Shown here: piece after piece, positions 1 to 12,424 of the stretch | Position numbering within the stretch: the stretch's first letter is position 1 | How the letters are laid out: each line of letters starts with the position of its first letter | NCBI GenBank assembly: GCA_018806985.1 | Contig: JADANN010000148.1 | Span: 927,292 to 991,291 of the forward strand | DNA: 64,000 nt | Source: Angiostrongylus vasorum | Taxonomy: Eukaryota > Nematoda > Chromadorea > Rhabditida > Metastrongylidae | Reading direction: 5' to 3' | Made by a program: the position numbers and the translations under genes | Notes under the pieces: generated by a model | Database searches by the model: none | Seen by the model: the letters and a program-made list of their open reading frames with translations, nothing else | Told to the model about the DNA's origin: nothing

Positions 1-1014
1 AGTTACTCTGGAGTTCAATCTTTGTCCGCGGTCTAGATGGTCAAAACCAACCTTATTTTCTATAAATTCCAGGAGCTCTCAACTCAAAAAATTCAGTGTA
101 TTTATTTCCGTTCTGTTAGTAGGCCATTTGTCCCTTGCTAGTGTCCCAGAAAATTTTATCGCTCAGTATTACGGTTGTCATCCTCGCTTTACCGATGTGT
201 TCACTCATGTTAAAAGATCATAATGAAATTTTCTTATCATCAAGAGAAGACTACTTACTTAAGAAAGCGGTTTGGTAGGCTTGTGTGATGATTTCCTCAC
301 TCGTATTGATGAACAAAAAAAGAGCGTTCTCCTTTGCTGTCATTTATTCAGGATTCTCCTTTGGGAAACAGTGAGTTGGTGAAACTTTCTCCTTGGGGCT
401 AACCATCGGGAAGTAGGACTGGCAATTGCAAGCGTCTTCAACGTTTCGCGCAAATCTATTTCTGTGTCTGGGACGAGGCCTGAGTTTCAGCCGTCATAAA
501 TGTGTACATTTTCCGAGAATACCCGATGATTTTTCTTCGACAACCAGAAATCTTGAGGAGTTGGCAGTATGCTACTGGAAAAACTTTGTTCTACCGTTCT
601 ATGTTATCATAACCTGATAGACATTATCAACGACAACCATCCTCTATACAAGAGCGCTGCCGGGTGAGGTTGAAATAATGAAAGGAAAAGAGTTCGAAAT
701 GTTAACAAAATAGAAACTTTTCCAGGCTGAGGGGCTGCCACGGCGTCTGTACTGGACAAGTCATCGATTGATTATAAAAAGTATAGGAAAAGAGTTCTGT
801 GCGCCGAAATAAGCCATGAGAAAGAAAAGGACATCCACATAGGTCATAGCGACCACACCTGGCGCAACATGTGCTTGTATAAAATGCACAGTGTCCGTTA
901 TCTGTCAATGTCACTGCCATATCTGTTGTCTGCAGAAATTACTCAAGGAAGACATTAGCGCCAAAGTGTTTCTTCTATTATTCATTATTTTTACTCTTAT
1001 TTTTACACACTTAC
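1..1014. other. No gene or repeat recognised
   Basis: AT-rich sequence with only short open frames that show no known family signature. Confidence 0.5.
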
Positions 1015-1155
1015 TTGGATACTTGAATGGCCCGTCTTCACCAACCAGTTGCGCGGGCCCCCAGCCAGCATAATTTCCATTCTCCTGAGACTTGCGGGGT
1101 TTACCTATTGTGGTTTCCTGGAGTCCCAACGACAGTTTGACCAACGTCTGCCTTA
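1015..1155 (-). mobile_element. Interspersed repeat family C, 3' fragment
   Basis: Minus orientation, with AAATTATGCTGGCTGGGGGC and GACGGGCCATTCAAGTATCC at the 3' end. Confidence 0.55.
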
Positions 1156-1181
1156 ACATATATACATATACGGGTCCATGT

Positions 1182-1185
<4 letters not shown>

Positions 1186-1262
<77 letters not shown>
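1186..1262. repeat. (TA)n microsatellite
   Basis: About 77 bp of uninterrupted TA/AT dinucleotides, directly 5' of a SINE copy. The long overlapping readings IYIYIY across it are an artefact of the repeat. Confidence 0.95.
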
Positions 1263-1263
<1 letters not shown>

Positions 1264-1545
1264 GGGTAATCGCAATGGTCGGAGCAACCCGTTGTCGCAG
1301 TGGGATCGTTTCCCACGCCCAGGGCTCGCCGAGCCTTCCATCCCTCCGAGGTAGGAAAATTGATACCAAACATGTCTGGGAGGATAGCAGCATTGGCTCG
1401 GTACACCGGTAGGCCACCGCAAGTCAGTATAAACACCAGATATGCATACAGTCACCTCAAACTATGTTTAATGAAGTCGAATACATGGCGAATCCCTCAG
1501 AGATTGACCAACACCGGGAGCTTTATCTTTTATTTATCCTTTACA
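1264..1545 (+). mobile_element. tRNA-derived SINE copy abutting a TA microsatellite
   Basis: The tRNA-like head is diverged (CAATGGTCGGAGC). The body is clear: GGATAGCAGCATTGGCTCGG, TACACCGGTAGGCCACCGC, CCAGATATGCAT, then AATGAAGTCGAATACATGG and CCCTCAGAGATTGACCAA. The (TA)n tract at 1186-1262 sits directly at its 5' end. Confidence 0.7.
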
Positions 1546-1581
1546 CGGATGATTACTTGTGGTAACTATAGGTTAAAACAG

Positions 1582-1722
1582 CTGAGAAAAAGGCGAAACG
1601 AACGGCCCGTATGGTGTGGTGGTGAACACGTTACCTCCCGTAAAGGATAACAGCGAGTTGCATTCCCACTGCAAACGTTTGCGGTCCGAGTTTTGCAAAT
1701 ATCTCAGCATCATTACAACCCA
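1582..1722. mobile_element. Foldback MITE-like repeat (family B), one arm
   Basis: Right arm only: GGCGAAACGAACGGCCCGTA, GTGTGGTGGTGAACACGTTA, GCAAATATCTCAGCATCATT. It is followed by an AT-rich tract at 1722-1757. Confidence 0.65.
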
Positions 1723-1757
1723 TATATATATACATATATATATATATGTACATATAT
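1722..1757. repeat. Imperfect (TA)n tract
   Basis: CATATATATATACATATATA and continuation, at the tip of the family B arm. Confidence 0.9.
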
Positions 1758-1759
1758 CT

Positions 1760-3420
1760 ATGATGAAAAAAGCCGAATATATATGTAATGTTTCCGTTTG
1801 GAAGCTGGAAGCAAGGTGACGCCTCGATATCAAGAGCGTAAACATTTCTGCAGTTGTTCGATTTGTCTTCCATGGCAACGAGATTGACAAAATGGAAGTA
1901 AAATATGTTTCTCGCATACATATTTATAGAAGGTGAGCACCTTAGAGTGTTGAAACGAAGAACAGTTTACATGGTACAGTAAAGAAGATTATTTAAATAT
2001 GGTGGTAAAACGAAACTCAACTTTCCTTCACGTGTAATTCCCAACATCACTTCACAAACAGCTATTTCTTTACATTTTCATTGTAGGAATTTGAGAACGC
2101 TTTTACTTCCAAGTGGTCTTCTATGCAATTATTTTTTGAATGCGACTAAGCTTTCAAACGATTTCAAACGCTATTTCTGGTGCTGATCTTTTAAAGGGTT
2201 TACCACAGCTCTATCCTATCAATCCTGAATTCTTGCGCTTTCTTACGGGAAGAATAATGGCTTCATTCTTTGTTGCCATAAACCTAATTCCGCTTTTTTG
2301 CTTCACGTTGACATAATCTGGGCGTATGATTGGTGGCCATGATCAACGATAACACACCAGAGGTGGTAGACATGAGTCTATGGATTGCTTGGTATTTGCA
2401 CATTTGCAACACTAAATATCATCGTATACTTGAACGTTGGTTTAAACTTGTTTGATTAGTTGAGCACTGTAGAAAATGCTCCTCGATCTCTGAATCGTCA
2501 AGTAAACACTCGACCTTCAGAAAATTCAATCTGTTAAAGCGTGTTCTTCTTGTTGGATCCAATTCAAACACTAAAGGACACTTTTTGCATTGGTCCTGAT
2601 AGTTCGGCCTTCCTTATCATTGTGATTGGACAAGCATCGTCGAATCTTCCACTGAAGGTGTTGGATACTTTTCAAAGATATTTATTTTTCTGATTCCTCC
2701 GTTCTGTGAGTGAACCGTTTGTTCCAGCTGGTTTTGGATTGGAACAACTTTTTGTCTCATGGTCGCGTTTTCCGAAACCACACGCGCATCATCTGCGTCC
2801 AGGATTTCTGCACCGCACTGGCGGTGCACGAACACTTGCAACCATGCAGAATCCATACTTTGAACAAATTTTTTGATGTCCTTACTTCTCAGCGTCAGCT
2901 ATCTACGAAGTCAAGCAGTTTCGTGTTTGCCGTGTATGCATGTTATTGCACATCCACCTCCACTCATCGAAGTCTACTGACGTAGCTATAGAAGTTCCAT
3001 TCCACTCCTTGACGGTATGGCTCGCAGTTATTCTACCACCACGTGAAGATTTTCCTCCTGTCGTTTATGAAGTTTAAGAACTTACGCTAACTGCTGAGTG
3101 CATATTATTTTACATCCTGGTATCCGGTTATTCTCAAAATACAATTGAACTGCTTTTTGCTACTCCATCCCTTTTGCTGTGCTAGATAGAAAGAAGACCA
3201 GTAATTTTGGCGCGCCCAACAGATTTTCGAACGTCTAACTTTTAAACAGATCTGAGTATTGTCTAGGCAATAAAAAAAATAAGAATCAAGATATCATTTT
3301 CTAATCATAGACTATTTTACATATAGTATACCTTAAGTTATCGTAAATGCTTCGCTATATTACCTTCCAATCCACTCTTTCCCTGAGTTCTTTTATCCTG
3401 TCGCGCCGCGCAGATAAAGG
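1760..3420. other. Unassigned sequence
   Basis: A 79-codon minus-strand frame at 2617-2856 is rich in charged and Q/N residues (NATMRQKVVPIQNQLEQTVH) but has no recognised domain and no clear splice context. Confidence 0.4.
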
Positions 3421-3423
3421 ACA

Positions 3424-4640
3424 TTGAATGAGGCACAACCAGTTAAACAAGCAGGATTCCGACAGAGACTCTGCTGCACGGGCCACATCCAAACAGTATC
3501 GGTCATAGAATTCTGTTTGGAGAACCACCTGCTTCTTGTCCTACCTTTTATTGACTACGAAAGAGCGTTTGATAACGTCCAGAGCACTGCAATCCCACTA
3601 GCGCTCGTCAAACAAGCAGTGGATCCATCCTTCATACAAACACTAGCTGACTGTTATTGGAGATGCACCACGAAAATACAGCTTTTCCATCGACCTTTCA
3701 TTATACTCAATGGAAAAGAGGTTTGTACAAGCAACACCAGATCTGTTGATTACCGCATTGAAGTGGACAGCAAAGTCACTTGATTGGGATGAGAAAAGCA
3801 CACGTGTTGATGTAGCTATCAAGTCTTCGTTTTCCTGACGAACTGTCATTTTTTCAAGAAGTGCCAGCGAAGTGGAAACGATGATCAGTGAGCTCAACGA
3901 AGAGAAGAAAAAAGTTCGGACTACTTATAAATCGGAAGAAGACAGAGTTCATGAAAAGCCTATGGTGCGAAACGCGATTAGATCAAAATGGATTTCTCTT
4001 TAATTACAGAAAACACGTCGTTACGTTGTGAACACGTAGAGAAACACGAAGGAAGAACAATACAGAAAAAGGAGAACAGCAGAATCGCATTCGGCCCTCT
4101 AAACAATCCAGTGACCAACTAAAGCATCCGAAAATCCGCACTCGTCTTGTCGATTCACAGTCATCCCAGCGCTCTGCTATGCAGCGAAGATGTGGGATGA
4201 TACTTCAAACCATGTCAAGTATACTGCGCACTATTCACAGAGCTCTTGAACGATGTCTTCTGAGATATAACTGGCACACACAATATTTAGCCGGAATGCG
4301 AAGCACTGACCTTCGACATTTCTCCCATCTTTGAGATCGATGACAACACATATCGAGAGCGAGACGAAGATAGGCCGGTCATATGGTGAGAAGAACAGAT
4401 CATAAATGAACGAACATTAAGACGACCATCCACACGTTTCAGAGCATGCAGACTATTCGCTACAGGGTGGAGAACATCGTTAATCTACATCATTAATCTC
4501 GCATATACAGTTCCTTGACACAAGACCTGCATGTCCGATCTACATTGGTACTGCTTAACCCCCAGGAACGGCAGCATCGCTTAGTGGGTCGACCGTGAGA
4601 CCTTCGTCAATGGCTTGGATATTAGTCACGAGTCAAGGAA
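3424..4640 (+). mobile_element. Degenerate RTE-type LINE, reverse transcriptase to C-terminal part
   Basis: The first 360 nt stay open and read EAQPVKQAGFRQ, then FIDYERAFDNV and RCTTKIQLFHRP, diagnostic for the RTE clade reverse transcriptase. After a stop near 3780 the similarity continues through frame changes: ASEVETMISELNEE near 3860, STVIPALCYAAKMW near 4150, HRALERCLLRYNWHTQ near 4230 and a zone near 4370 resembling the AKHRWAGH segment. The endonuclease half is missing. Many stops and frameshifts; not active. Confidence 0.8.
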
Positions 4641-4644
4641 GTGT

Positions 4645-6675
4645 CATTTGAAATCGGACTATCTCTAAAGATCACTGTCGCCCCTCTTCATCATTTTTCT
4701 TTGCCCATTTGATCTTCTTCACTCGTCTTGCATCAATTAGGTTAGAATAATGTTAACTAAAGTCTCACGCTTTTCCATCATTGACATACTGAAGCACGTA
4801 ATCCTCAAACTCTTGCACTATGCGTAAGTGTTCTAGGAAAGTCGCCGTGGCCACATGAATTTATTGCGAGCAATTCTACTGCGTTCAAATTTGTCGTTCT
4901 TTTGACGTATTTGTGTGATGTGTGTATTATTCTGTCTAATACTTTGTCACTCCGCAGCATCTTCTTCCTTGTTGCTAGTGCCAGCTCTGCATCGCTATGA
5001 CATTCCTGGATCATGTAAATACTTACGCTGTTGTAATTACACCAATATTGCTGCACAAACAGCACTTCTATTCCCACTTTCATGTCCTCATACACCTGTT
5101 GCATAGTGCTCTACATCATGGTGAATGCAATTTGTCACGTATAATGATGCAGTGCACTGAATCAATTTACTTTGTAATTTGCTCTGCATACATATCATCC
5201 TTCATTTCCTGACTTTCGCGTAAACACTACGCATACAAACGAATCAATTACCCAAGTTTGAAATTGCAAGCTGCGGCACTTTTTTGCAGGCTTGCAATTT
5301 GCAGGCCGAAAGAAGAGAAACAACTGTGACACCAACCAAACAGCAAGGGCAGACATATCCGTAACCAAATTCAACCAGCTGTGTTCGCAGGACCGGCTAT
5401 TCTACAGATCAAGGGATAAGGCTCGCAGTCGCTACCATGGTCGAGCTAAACCACCACCACGTACGACGATTGCGAAGGAAAGAAACAGAAGGAAAATGCA
5501 CTGTGGTCCGCACAACTCGTGAAAACCGGCCATTAAGTGTCTTAAGTCATGCAACGAAATCAGTGGGTATTGCCTATGAGGGATAACCAGTCCTTGGCAA
5601 AGATATCAGTTCAACTTGAAAGACGGATAAATTTTAAAATCCTGACAGAATGCTCTTCTTTACCAGCTATTTCACCAGTTTTCTTCTGAAATTTGGTGAA
5701 TTTCGGCACTATGTCCTCAACACATTAATGAGTGGGGCTGGCACCCAGCACAGCATAGTAAACCGCTCATTCATTACAGACGTCATCGATTGCGACGGTC
5801 TTGAACAAACAGTGTTTCCAATGAAAATAATCAGAACTCTCCTCAGTCACTGTTCTACAAACTATGCTGTTTGTTCGTTTGCCAAGTCGCGAACACTTAG
5901 CTCACGTAAAAAACGTCTTTCTACTATTACCGTTAGAATTTTCCCAATTTCATACTGAATAGCAAAGCTTTTATATACTATCCATTGTATCCTATAAGTG
6001 GTTTTACGTTATAATGTTTGTTACATGCCAAATAACATTATTGCCCATAGCAAGAAAAAAGGATGCACTCTTCGTACAGAAAATGTTATCTCACACTTTC
6101 CTTCAAGTTCGCTAGTTTAACGTTTCCATTAATGGGCAATCAAATCACGAACGAGGTCATTGAGTAGCTGTAAGTTCATTACTCATCTTAGTTTCTATTC
6201 TTGAATATGACGGTTCACATACTTGTAAAGCATAGTGTCAAACATGAATTTGTTACGTAAGGACCACCAGTTGTCGCGGTGGCATAAAGGTTTTCTGACG
6301 AATGATTTCCATACGATAAGATGATTGTCGTTCCATTTGTCAGTAATCTAGATTGAATCTGGTTTTTCGTTTGAGTGCGGCGAGCGGATAAGTGCATCTT
6401 GTATTTGGTTTCCATACTTTTATGCTCGAAAATTTACCTAAAGTTTAACATTATTTGTAAGCCGATTCATGTATCAAACAACGGACGGCTCAGATATTAA
6501 CTCGAAATTTTTTAACTTTCAATCTAAAAGAGAGAAAACGCCATTGAAACGATAAGAGAGTACTCATATGCCATGTTAAACTAAATATGACCATATTTGA
6601 ACACGACATTATTTAAACGTTACTCTCGGAAAATCGTAGTCTAGGCGGTTATTTTATTACACTAATAGCTACTGT
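4645..6675. other. Unassigned sequence
   Basis: Contains a stretch near 5030-5140 weakly similar to 36370-36460. No exon-like open frames were recognised. Confidence 0.4.
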
Positions 6676-6677
6676 GG

Positions 6678-6945
6678 GACACGTGTAGCATAGTGGTTAG
6701 AGATGCTCCAATACAGATATGGTCATTGGTTCGACCGCGCGCTTCTTGCTCACCAACCCTTCCATTCTTCCGAGCTCGGAAAAATTCGTACCAGACCTTT
6801 CAGAAAGGATAGCAGCACCGACATAATACACCGGTGGGCCATCAAGAGTCATAGCACAACATAGGTATGTGCACCATCACCTCTAATGATGTCGTATATA
6901 TCGTATCCCTCAAGGATTGATCAACGCCGAAACCATTATCTTTTA
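6678..6945 (+). mobile_element. tRNA-derived SINE copy, diverged
   Basis: A perfect A box TAGCATAGTGG at 6686-6696 and a near-canonical B box GGTTCGACC at 6728-6736. The body is weakly but collinearly similar to other copies (ACCAGACCTTTCAGAAAGGA, TACACCGGTGGGCCA, CCCTCAAGGATTGATCAA). Older than the 10341 copy. Confidence 0.7.
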
Positions 6946-7499
6946 TGCTTTAATGAGTACCGTGGGCGAGGGTTAAGGTTACGTGAATGTGAAGTAGTGC
7001 CTTCGACACCCTGAAAAAAAGAGCATTTTGAAAAACAGGCCTGATTCGATAGACTCAATTCCAATTAAAATGGGCATTAATTACTTCGTTTTCACGACTT
7101 GTCTTCACATATACTGCACGGATCCCAGCACTTTTTGCTTCCGATTCGTTTCGTTGCATCCAACATCAACTAGTGTCTTCCAACTTTTATTCCAGAGAGT
7201 GAACTGACAAGTCTGGTAATAATTACTCGACCACAGAGGGATAAAAAACTTAGTCAGGTAGGAACAGGTTTGGATCGGCATTAATTAACTTATGTGATCC
7301 TACGAACATTCCTTATTATGCTGATGCGAGGTTGTTAAAATGTATTTCATTTATTTACGCACTTATGTAGCTCATGTTTCTGTTATTCGGCGAATATTCT
7401 GCAGTATCAGTGAACACCTAATCTACAAACTAAATCAAATGTTTCTTTGTTAAAGACTAATTACCGTCCTCGTGTTTAAAAAGAGAGAACACCGTTCGT

Positions 7500-8015
7500 T
7501 GCGAATTGAGACATGTGATGATTAATCCATTGGCGAAACGGGTAGAGTATTTGTGTCCGGAGAACAACAAAGAACAACTTAAGGTCAAGCAAAGTGCTCA
7601 TAGTACGCACAGAGTACGAAACACAAGGTTGATAATTTCAAGTTGGCTGTTACGATCCTGGCGCAGGAATCAAAAAAATGTCAAAGCGCTAAATTCCAAC
7701 CGTTTCGGATAAATTTCAGAAATCAAAAATAAATTCGAAAAAACAGGCTGGCTCACTATCATCTGTGATAACTCACATCACACAGCGCTTTATCTCAGAC
7801 TAATTTTCTGATATGCACTAGGTTCATCCACCATCTGATGTAGACAACATGCAAGTGATCTCACTATTAAAACAGAGAAAGGTGAGTACTTTCCAACGAA
7901 CTATGGTTTAGTTTACACTCTAGATTTTCATTAACAATGTAGAAAACGTTCAGAATAATGCTATGAAAAGGCTACATAACAATACATCTAGACTCTCAAG
8001 ACGGCAAACTCGCCG
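7500..8015 (+). mobile_element. Penelope-like element remnant: end of GIY-YIG region and 3' end
   Basis: Degraded match to the better copy at 42480-42730: a CATTGGCGAAACGGGTAGA segment, then VTILAQES-like and INFRNQK-like readings. Near 7990-8020 follows a CTCAAGACGGC...CTCGCCGAAA segment related to the pseudo-LTR motif. No open frame survives. Confidence 0.5.
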
Positions 8016-8039
8016 AAATGTTTTCCATCCACCTTCACA

Positions 8040-8365
8040 TCTACTGTGCGGATCCCAGCATTTCTTGCATCTCATTCGCTTCCTCACGTAATCATCTACG
8101 ACGACTTCGAACATTTGCGTGTGGTTTGGGCTGTTAGTTGACGATTCCTCCCTTCTCTATGAATATCGACGAATGCTCGTCAAGTCGATTCTCCCTTTAA
8201 TCGTGATGCTGCTGTACTATTGCGTCCCTGAGTTGATTTGATCCCACACATGTCGATTTGCCGACCCTTGAAGGATTTGGACTTGGTGAGCAATGGGCGG
8301 TGTCAAATCAAAACCGTGCACCTGATAAACGGGGTCACTGCCACTAAGTTACCGGCTACCTAATA
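8040..8365. repeat. Interspersed repeat family E copy
   Basis: GTGCGGATCCCAGCATTTCT, CGAATGCTCGTCAAGTCGAT, and a tail with GGGGTCACTGCCACTAAGTT that also occurs near 13140-13170 (CATCACCTCCACTGAGTTAC). Confidence 0.5.
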
Positions 8366-8375
8366 AAACATTTAC

Positions 8376-8570
8376 ATGAAGGTATTTAAAATCAACCGAA
8401 AGTGTTGGTGGTTGCTTCTTGAAACCTTGCTCACACCCATTTTAACCACTCTAATTTGGTCCACTTGGTTCGATGTAGGATATACAAAGAATGGAACAAC
8501 CGCAAATACCCCTGAGACTCTTGAAAGCAATGCGTTTATAGGATTGACTGGAGTAATTTATGGGAAGTAG
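8376..8570 (+). other. Short open frame resembling a transporter N-terminus (doubtful)
   Basis: Encodes KINRKCWWLLLETLLTPILT, then TLIWSTWF, a basic-then-hydrophobic pattern like the first helix of ABCA-type transporters. About 250 bp on, LLKNYLLQLKRKRK also looks like that region, but it comes after rather than before. No further exons found. May be chance. Confidence 0.15.
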
Positions 8571-8889
8571 CAGTATGCATCTCATCCATGCCCCCCACGG
8601 TCATAGAACAAACTCTCCTCTGCAATTCTGTCATGTTCTCAACCTCTGTTTGCTCAAGAATTATCTCCTACAGCTTAAAAGGAAACGCAAGCTGGGATAT
8701 GTTTGTGGCCTGGAAACAAAGGAGTCGATCGGTGTATGCTGCCTCTCAGAGCACTGTTCAGAAGTAATGAATCAAGGTAGCAATGGCGTATTCCTCTGTG
8801 CCTTATATGTGCACATGACAATATATGCGGCGTGTTATGAACGGCCTTACATGTGTTGGCTATCACGTACACTTTTTTCAGTCTGATAT

Positions 8890-10325
8890 AAAAAGCGTCT
8901 TGCGCACAACTCCCACGGATAGATGTGAACTCCAAAATGATTTTCTTCTTTCGTGACGACCACACATTCTTCATTCTGGGTCTCACGGCATGATACTGAT
9001 CGATGAACTTACCGACAACCTTTGTCATATATTCTGAATCTATAAGAAGATATTTCTTTTACAACGCTACGGTTGACTCGCGTTTTATAGGCATGGTAGT
9101 AAGTAATACCTTCGAAAACCTTAGTGTTAAGGTTTTCGGCTGCATTAGAATTAAAACATTAAAGCTGCAATACTGTGTGGGGATACTGAATTGAAGTGCC
9201 ATTTGCATGCACTTGATAGAAAGTTGAAAGAGGGAGCACCGTTATGAAGCTAGTGGTTTCCGATTAAGGTTTCCAATTGACGAGAATGCCTGAAAGTAGT
9301 TAAACCTGTGTAGCGTAGCGCAATATTATAAGTGCCCTGGGATAAATATACAGTCTTAGGTTCGATATCCCCTCCCAACTCCCTTACGCCACACAAATTG
9401 GTACAGCATTTGTACTGGAGGAAGAAATAAACCTTTGACACATCGGTAGTCTATCGCAAGTCATTGCAGAGGAGAAGTATACATCTGGTCAATTTTGCGA
9501 TTCCACGAATAATGTTTAACGGATGATGCATTCCTAAGATGATCTTGATCAACACTGAATGTTTTACACTTTAAGAACCAATATTTCAAAACAAACGCGA
9601 TAAAAAAATGGAAAGACGTTGCAAATGAATAAATTACAACTTTGAAACATCTACGATGCATAAACCTTTGTCGGTAATTTTTCCGCTATATCTGGGATGT
9701 GATGGAGGACGAAACCATCAGATATGGACGATTGGGGAACAAATCGTGACGGTGCAAAACTAATGAAGGTGTGAAGAAACAAATAATGGTGCTAAGGGTT
9801 ACCAGAATTGCTAACATGAATATCCATCAGATACAGCAAACGGAAGCAAATTTCTTTCTGGATTGAGTGAGCAATAGTAAGTCAAAAATCGTAAATTTTT
9901 TAGAAGGTAACGTAGTGATTTTTTGTCGTAATGAAGTAATGGTTTCGTAGCGATTCGCAACGATTTGATTGGACGAACTACGGTTCGGTGCACATCTTAG
10001 ATTTTCAGTAATAATGACGAATGCTCACACAATGGTACAAAGACAAGGCTACTTAGCAATACGCTTAAGCCCTGAAGAAGACAAAATCGCCAAAAAATTT
10101 AGCCTTTGAACAGCAAAGTATGTGGCGGCAATCTGGCATCAGCTTTAAATGAAGAACTCGTATGAAAATATAAGTGAATGAATGCCGAGGTTAATCGATA
10201 GTCGGCTTTTCGTATGACCTACGGATAGTTCAAATCCCTGAAAGCGAGCATACTCGAGGAAAGTTCTTCATAATTCTCCAGAGCACATGGATGCTTGGAA
10301 AAAAAAAGGACCTATGTTTTTCTCC
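8890..10325. other. Unassigned sequence
   Basis: Near 10065-10100 a CCTGAAGAAGACAAAATCGC segment resembles the Penelope pseudo-LTR motif. Otherwise nothing recognised. Confidence 0.4.
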
Positions 10326-10340
10326 CATATGGTGAATCGT

Positions 10341-10624
10341 GGGCGCGTGTGCCGCAGTGGTTGGAGGCGCCGCTGCGACGCACACGTGGAATCGATCCCC
10401 GCGCCCATGGCCCACCAAGCCTTCCATCATCCGGGGTCGGCAAATTGGTACCAGACTTGTCTAGCAGGATAGCAGCACTGGCTCGATACATCGGTAGGCC
10501 ACCGCGAGTCATTGTAAAGGCCAGATATGCATTCAATCACCTCCAAACGATGTTTAATGAAGTCGAATGCATGGTGCATCCCTCAGGGATTGATCAAGGC
10601 CGAAAGCTTTATTATTTTACCCTT
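10341..10624 (+). mobile_element. tRNA-derived SINE, full length, 13-bp target-site duplication
   Basis: The first 66 nt fold like a tRNA: GGGCGCG (10341-10347) pairs perfectly with CGCGCCC (10400-10406). An A-box-like TGCCGCAGTGG lies at 10350-10360 and a B-box-like GGAATCGATCC near 10388. The unrelated body then runs to a CTTTATTATTTTACCC end. TATGGTGAATCGT stands directly before the element (10328-10340) and directly after it (10625-10637): a perfect 13-bp target duplication, the mark of LINE-mediated retrotransposition. The element has no long coding potential. Confidence 0.85.
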
Positions 10625-10639
10625 TATGGTGAATCGTAA

Positions 10640-12400
10640 GAGCCTGATGAAGTCGAAAGATTCAGCATAGAAATTTCAAAATAGTGGTTAGAATCTCTGA
10701 CGGAAAACAACTAAGATTGAGAAAAATTCGACTTTTAAGTCGTTATTGAGTTGACAGAGACATATTTGTACCCATTTATATCCAACTAACAAAAGACGCG
10801 ATCTTGTTCCTTTTTTTGCAGGAGTAAGAAATCGGTGTTAGTACAACCGGTCCGCGACGATTTTGTTCTTCTCGACTAATGAGCACTCATAGTGACGGAC
10901 ACGATGGATTTCTTTCGAATATTAGCCTTCAAAACTGGAAAGCCACTCCTTTTCAATGAATCCAAATTTACAGATACTCTTGGTTAACTATGTATAGAAT
11001 AGTTGAATATAGAAAACCCTATGAGCTCACGTTGCTTTGTTTTCTGGCGTTAAAGTCTCGTAGAAACTTTTATTTGATTTTCTTCTGCATGTTATCAGGG
11101 TTTGATCGGTTTGGAATGATTGCTGCCATATTCCTCTATACAAGCGTTCTCTTCAAGCAGGTAGAAAAAAAACGCAGAGGGGAGTGTGTATGAAACCGGT
11201 ATTTTACGATTTAGTCATGTTAACCAACTGAACAGATTTTTCCATCATTTTAGCCACAAACTGGGCTTCAAAAATATTTCATTTTCGGAGGCTAATTTCC
11301 CAAACATATTTAAAATATGAAGAATTATGTTGTCATGCCAATTCCGACTATGCATCCCAAGTATTCCAAGTAATCCAAGTTCTTCTTGTTTTTTTTTCTT
11401 TATACAACTGCGATATCCTTATGTAAGATTTCATAAAAAAAATTCTTGCGATCTCTTGTACATCTTCAAGTCTTGCCTGTCTCGCAAATGATTGATGACA
11501 TCTCCGAGCTGGGAACAGGAAGGAATGAAGCAATGTTTAGACAATATACCAGATTAGGTGGAACGTTCCACCGGTGATCCGAAATTCCGTGCGCGTGTGA
11601 TGTCGTGGAAACTTTGCATTGTTTGAGGATTTTTTTCGCATTTTTTTCTTCCTTTAATACAAAGCTAACAAAGTGTTGGTATAAAACTTCCTTCAGCTAG
11701 CCTTTCCTTCTTCAGAACCGGAATGATTCGAGTCGCTTTTCCACAGATTAATCTTACGATGTCATCTTTTATTAAATTGTCTAACTTAATTGTTGACTAT
11801 TACGAACCCCGTTGACCGCGAATGCTTTCAATTTGGCTAATAGCAAAGAGAAAAAAGTATTTAGTTTCAATTCCTGTGGCTGCATTTTCTTCGTTGAGGA
11901 CACTAACCTTTGTAAGCATGTGTTTTGTCGACGAACCAGCTTCCATTCCTCACTAACGACTTCCATCACAAAGCATATCCTTATCAGAAGAACAATGGAA
12001 TGACACTGAGATGGCTGGCGTTTTGAAAGTCATTACATTCACAAGAAATTGCTTTAGAGCAAGACTTTTGAAAGGGAAATTGGGTTGGCAATAAATGTAT
12101 GCAAGGACACAAACATCGTCGTCATTTTGGAACGGGCCCTTCTGTACCTCTCCTACATGTTTTCATCCTCAAATGTGGACAAACGTCCATAATGAAGCAA
12201 GATTTCGGAGATCGTGTCACCAGATTCGAAGAATTTGAGCAATCGAAACACTGTGGAATGCTGAACGACATTGTCGCGAATGTTTCAAATGATAGTATCT
12301 TAGGTGACTCTCCGAGTGTCCTTGAGTAGGTGATAAGGCGAAAAATAGATGGTTGGTTGATTCCCCCATACACGTTTTTTGCGAATCGGGCCACCTTATG
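10640..12400. other. Unassigned sequence
   Basis: No protein, RNA or repeat family recognised. The 76-codon (+) and 90-codon (-) frames overlapping at about 12100-12394 are not distinctive. Confidence 0.4.
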
Positions 12401-12424
12401 ATCTCAAAGTCACTTTTACTTACT

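Noticed and set aside
911..1455. Several overlapping open frames of 100-168 codons
   Set aside because: They are open only because the (TA)n tract reads as IYIY in every usable frame; the rest is SINE and family C sequence.
10341..10406. A functional tRNA gene
   Set aside because: The tRNA-like head recurs at several sites, always followed by the same roughly 210-bp body, and the T-loop is non-canonical (ATCGATC). It is the head of a SINE, not a tRNA gene.
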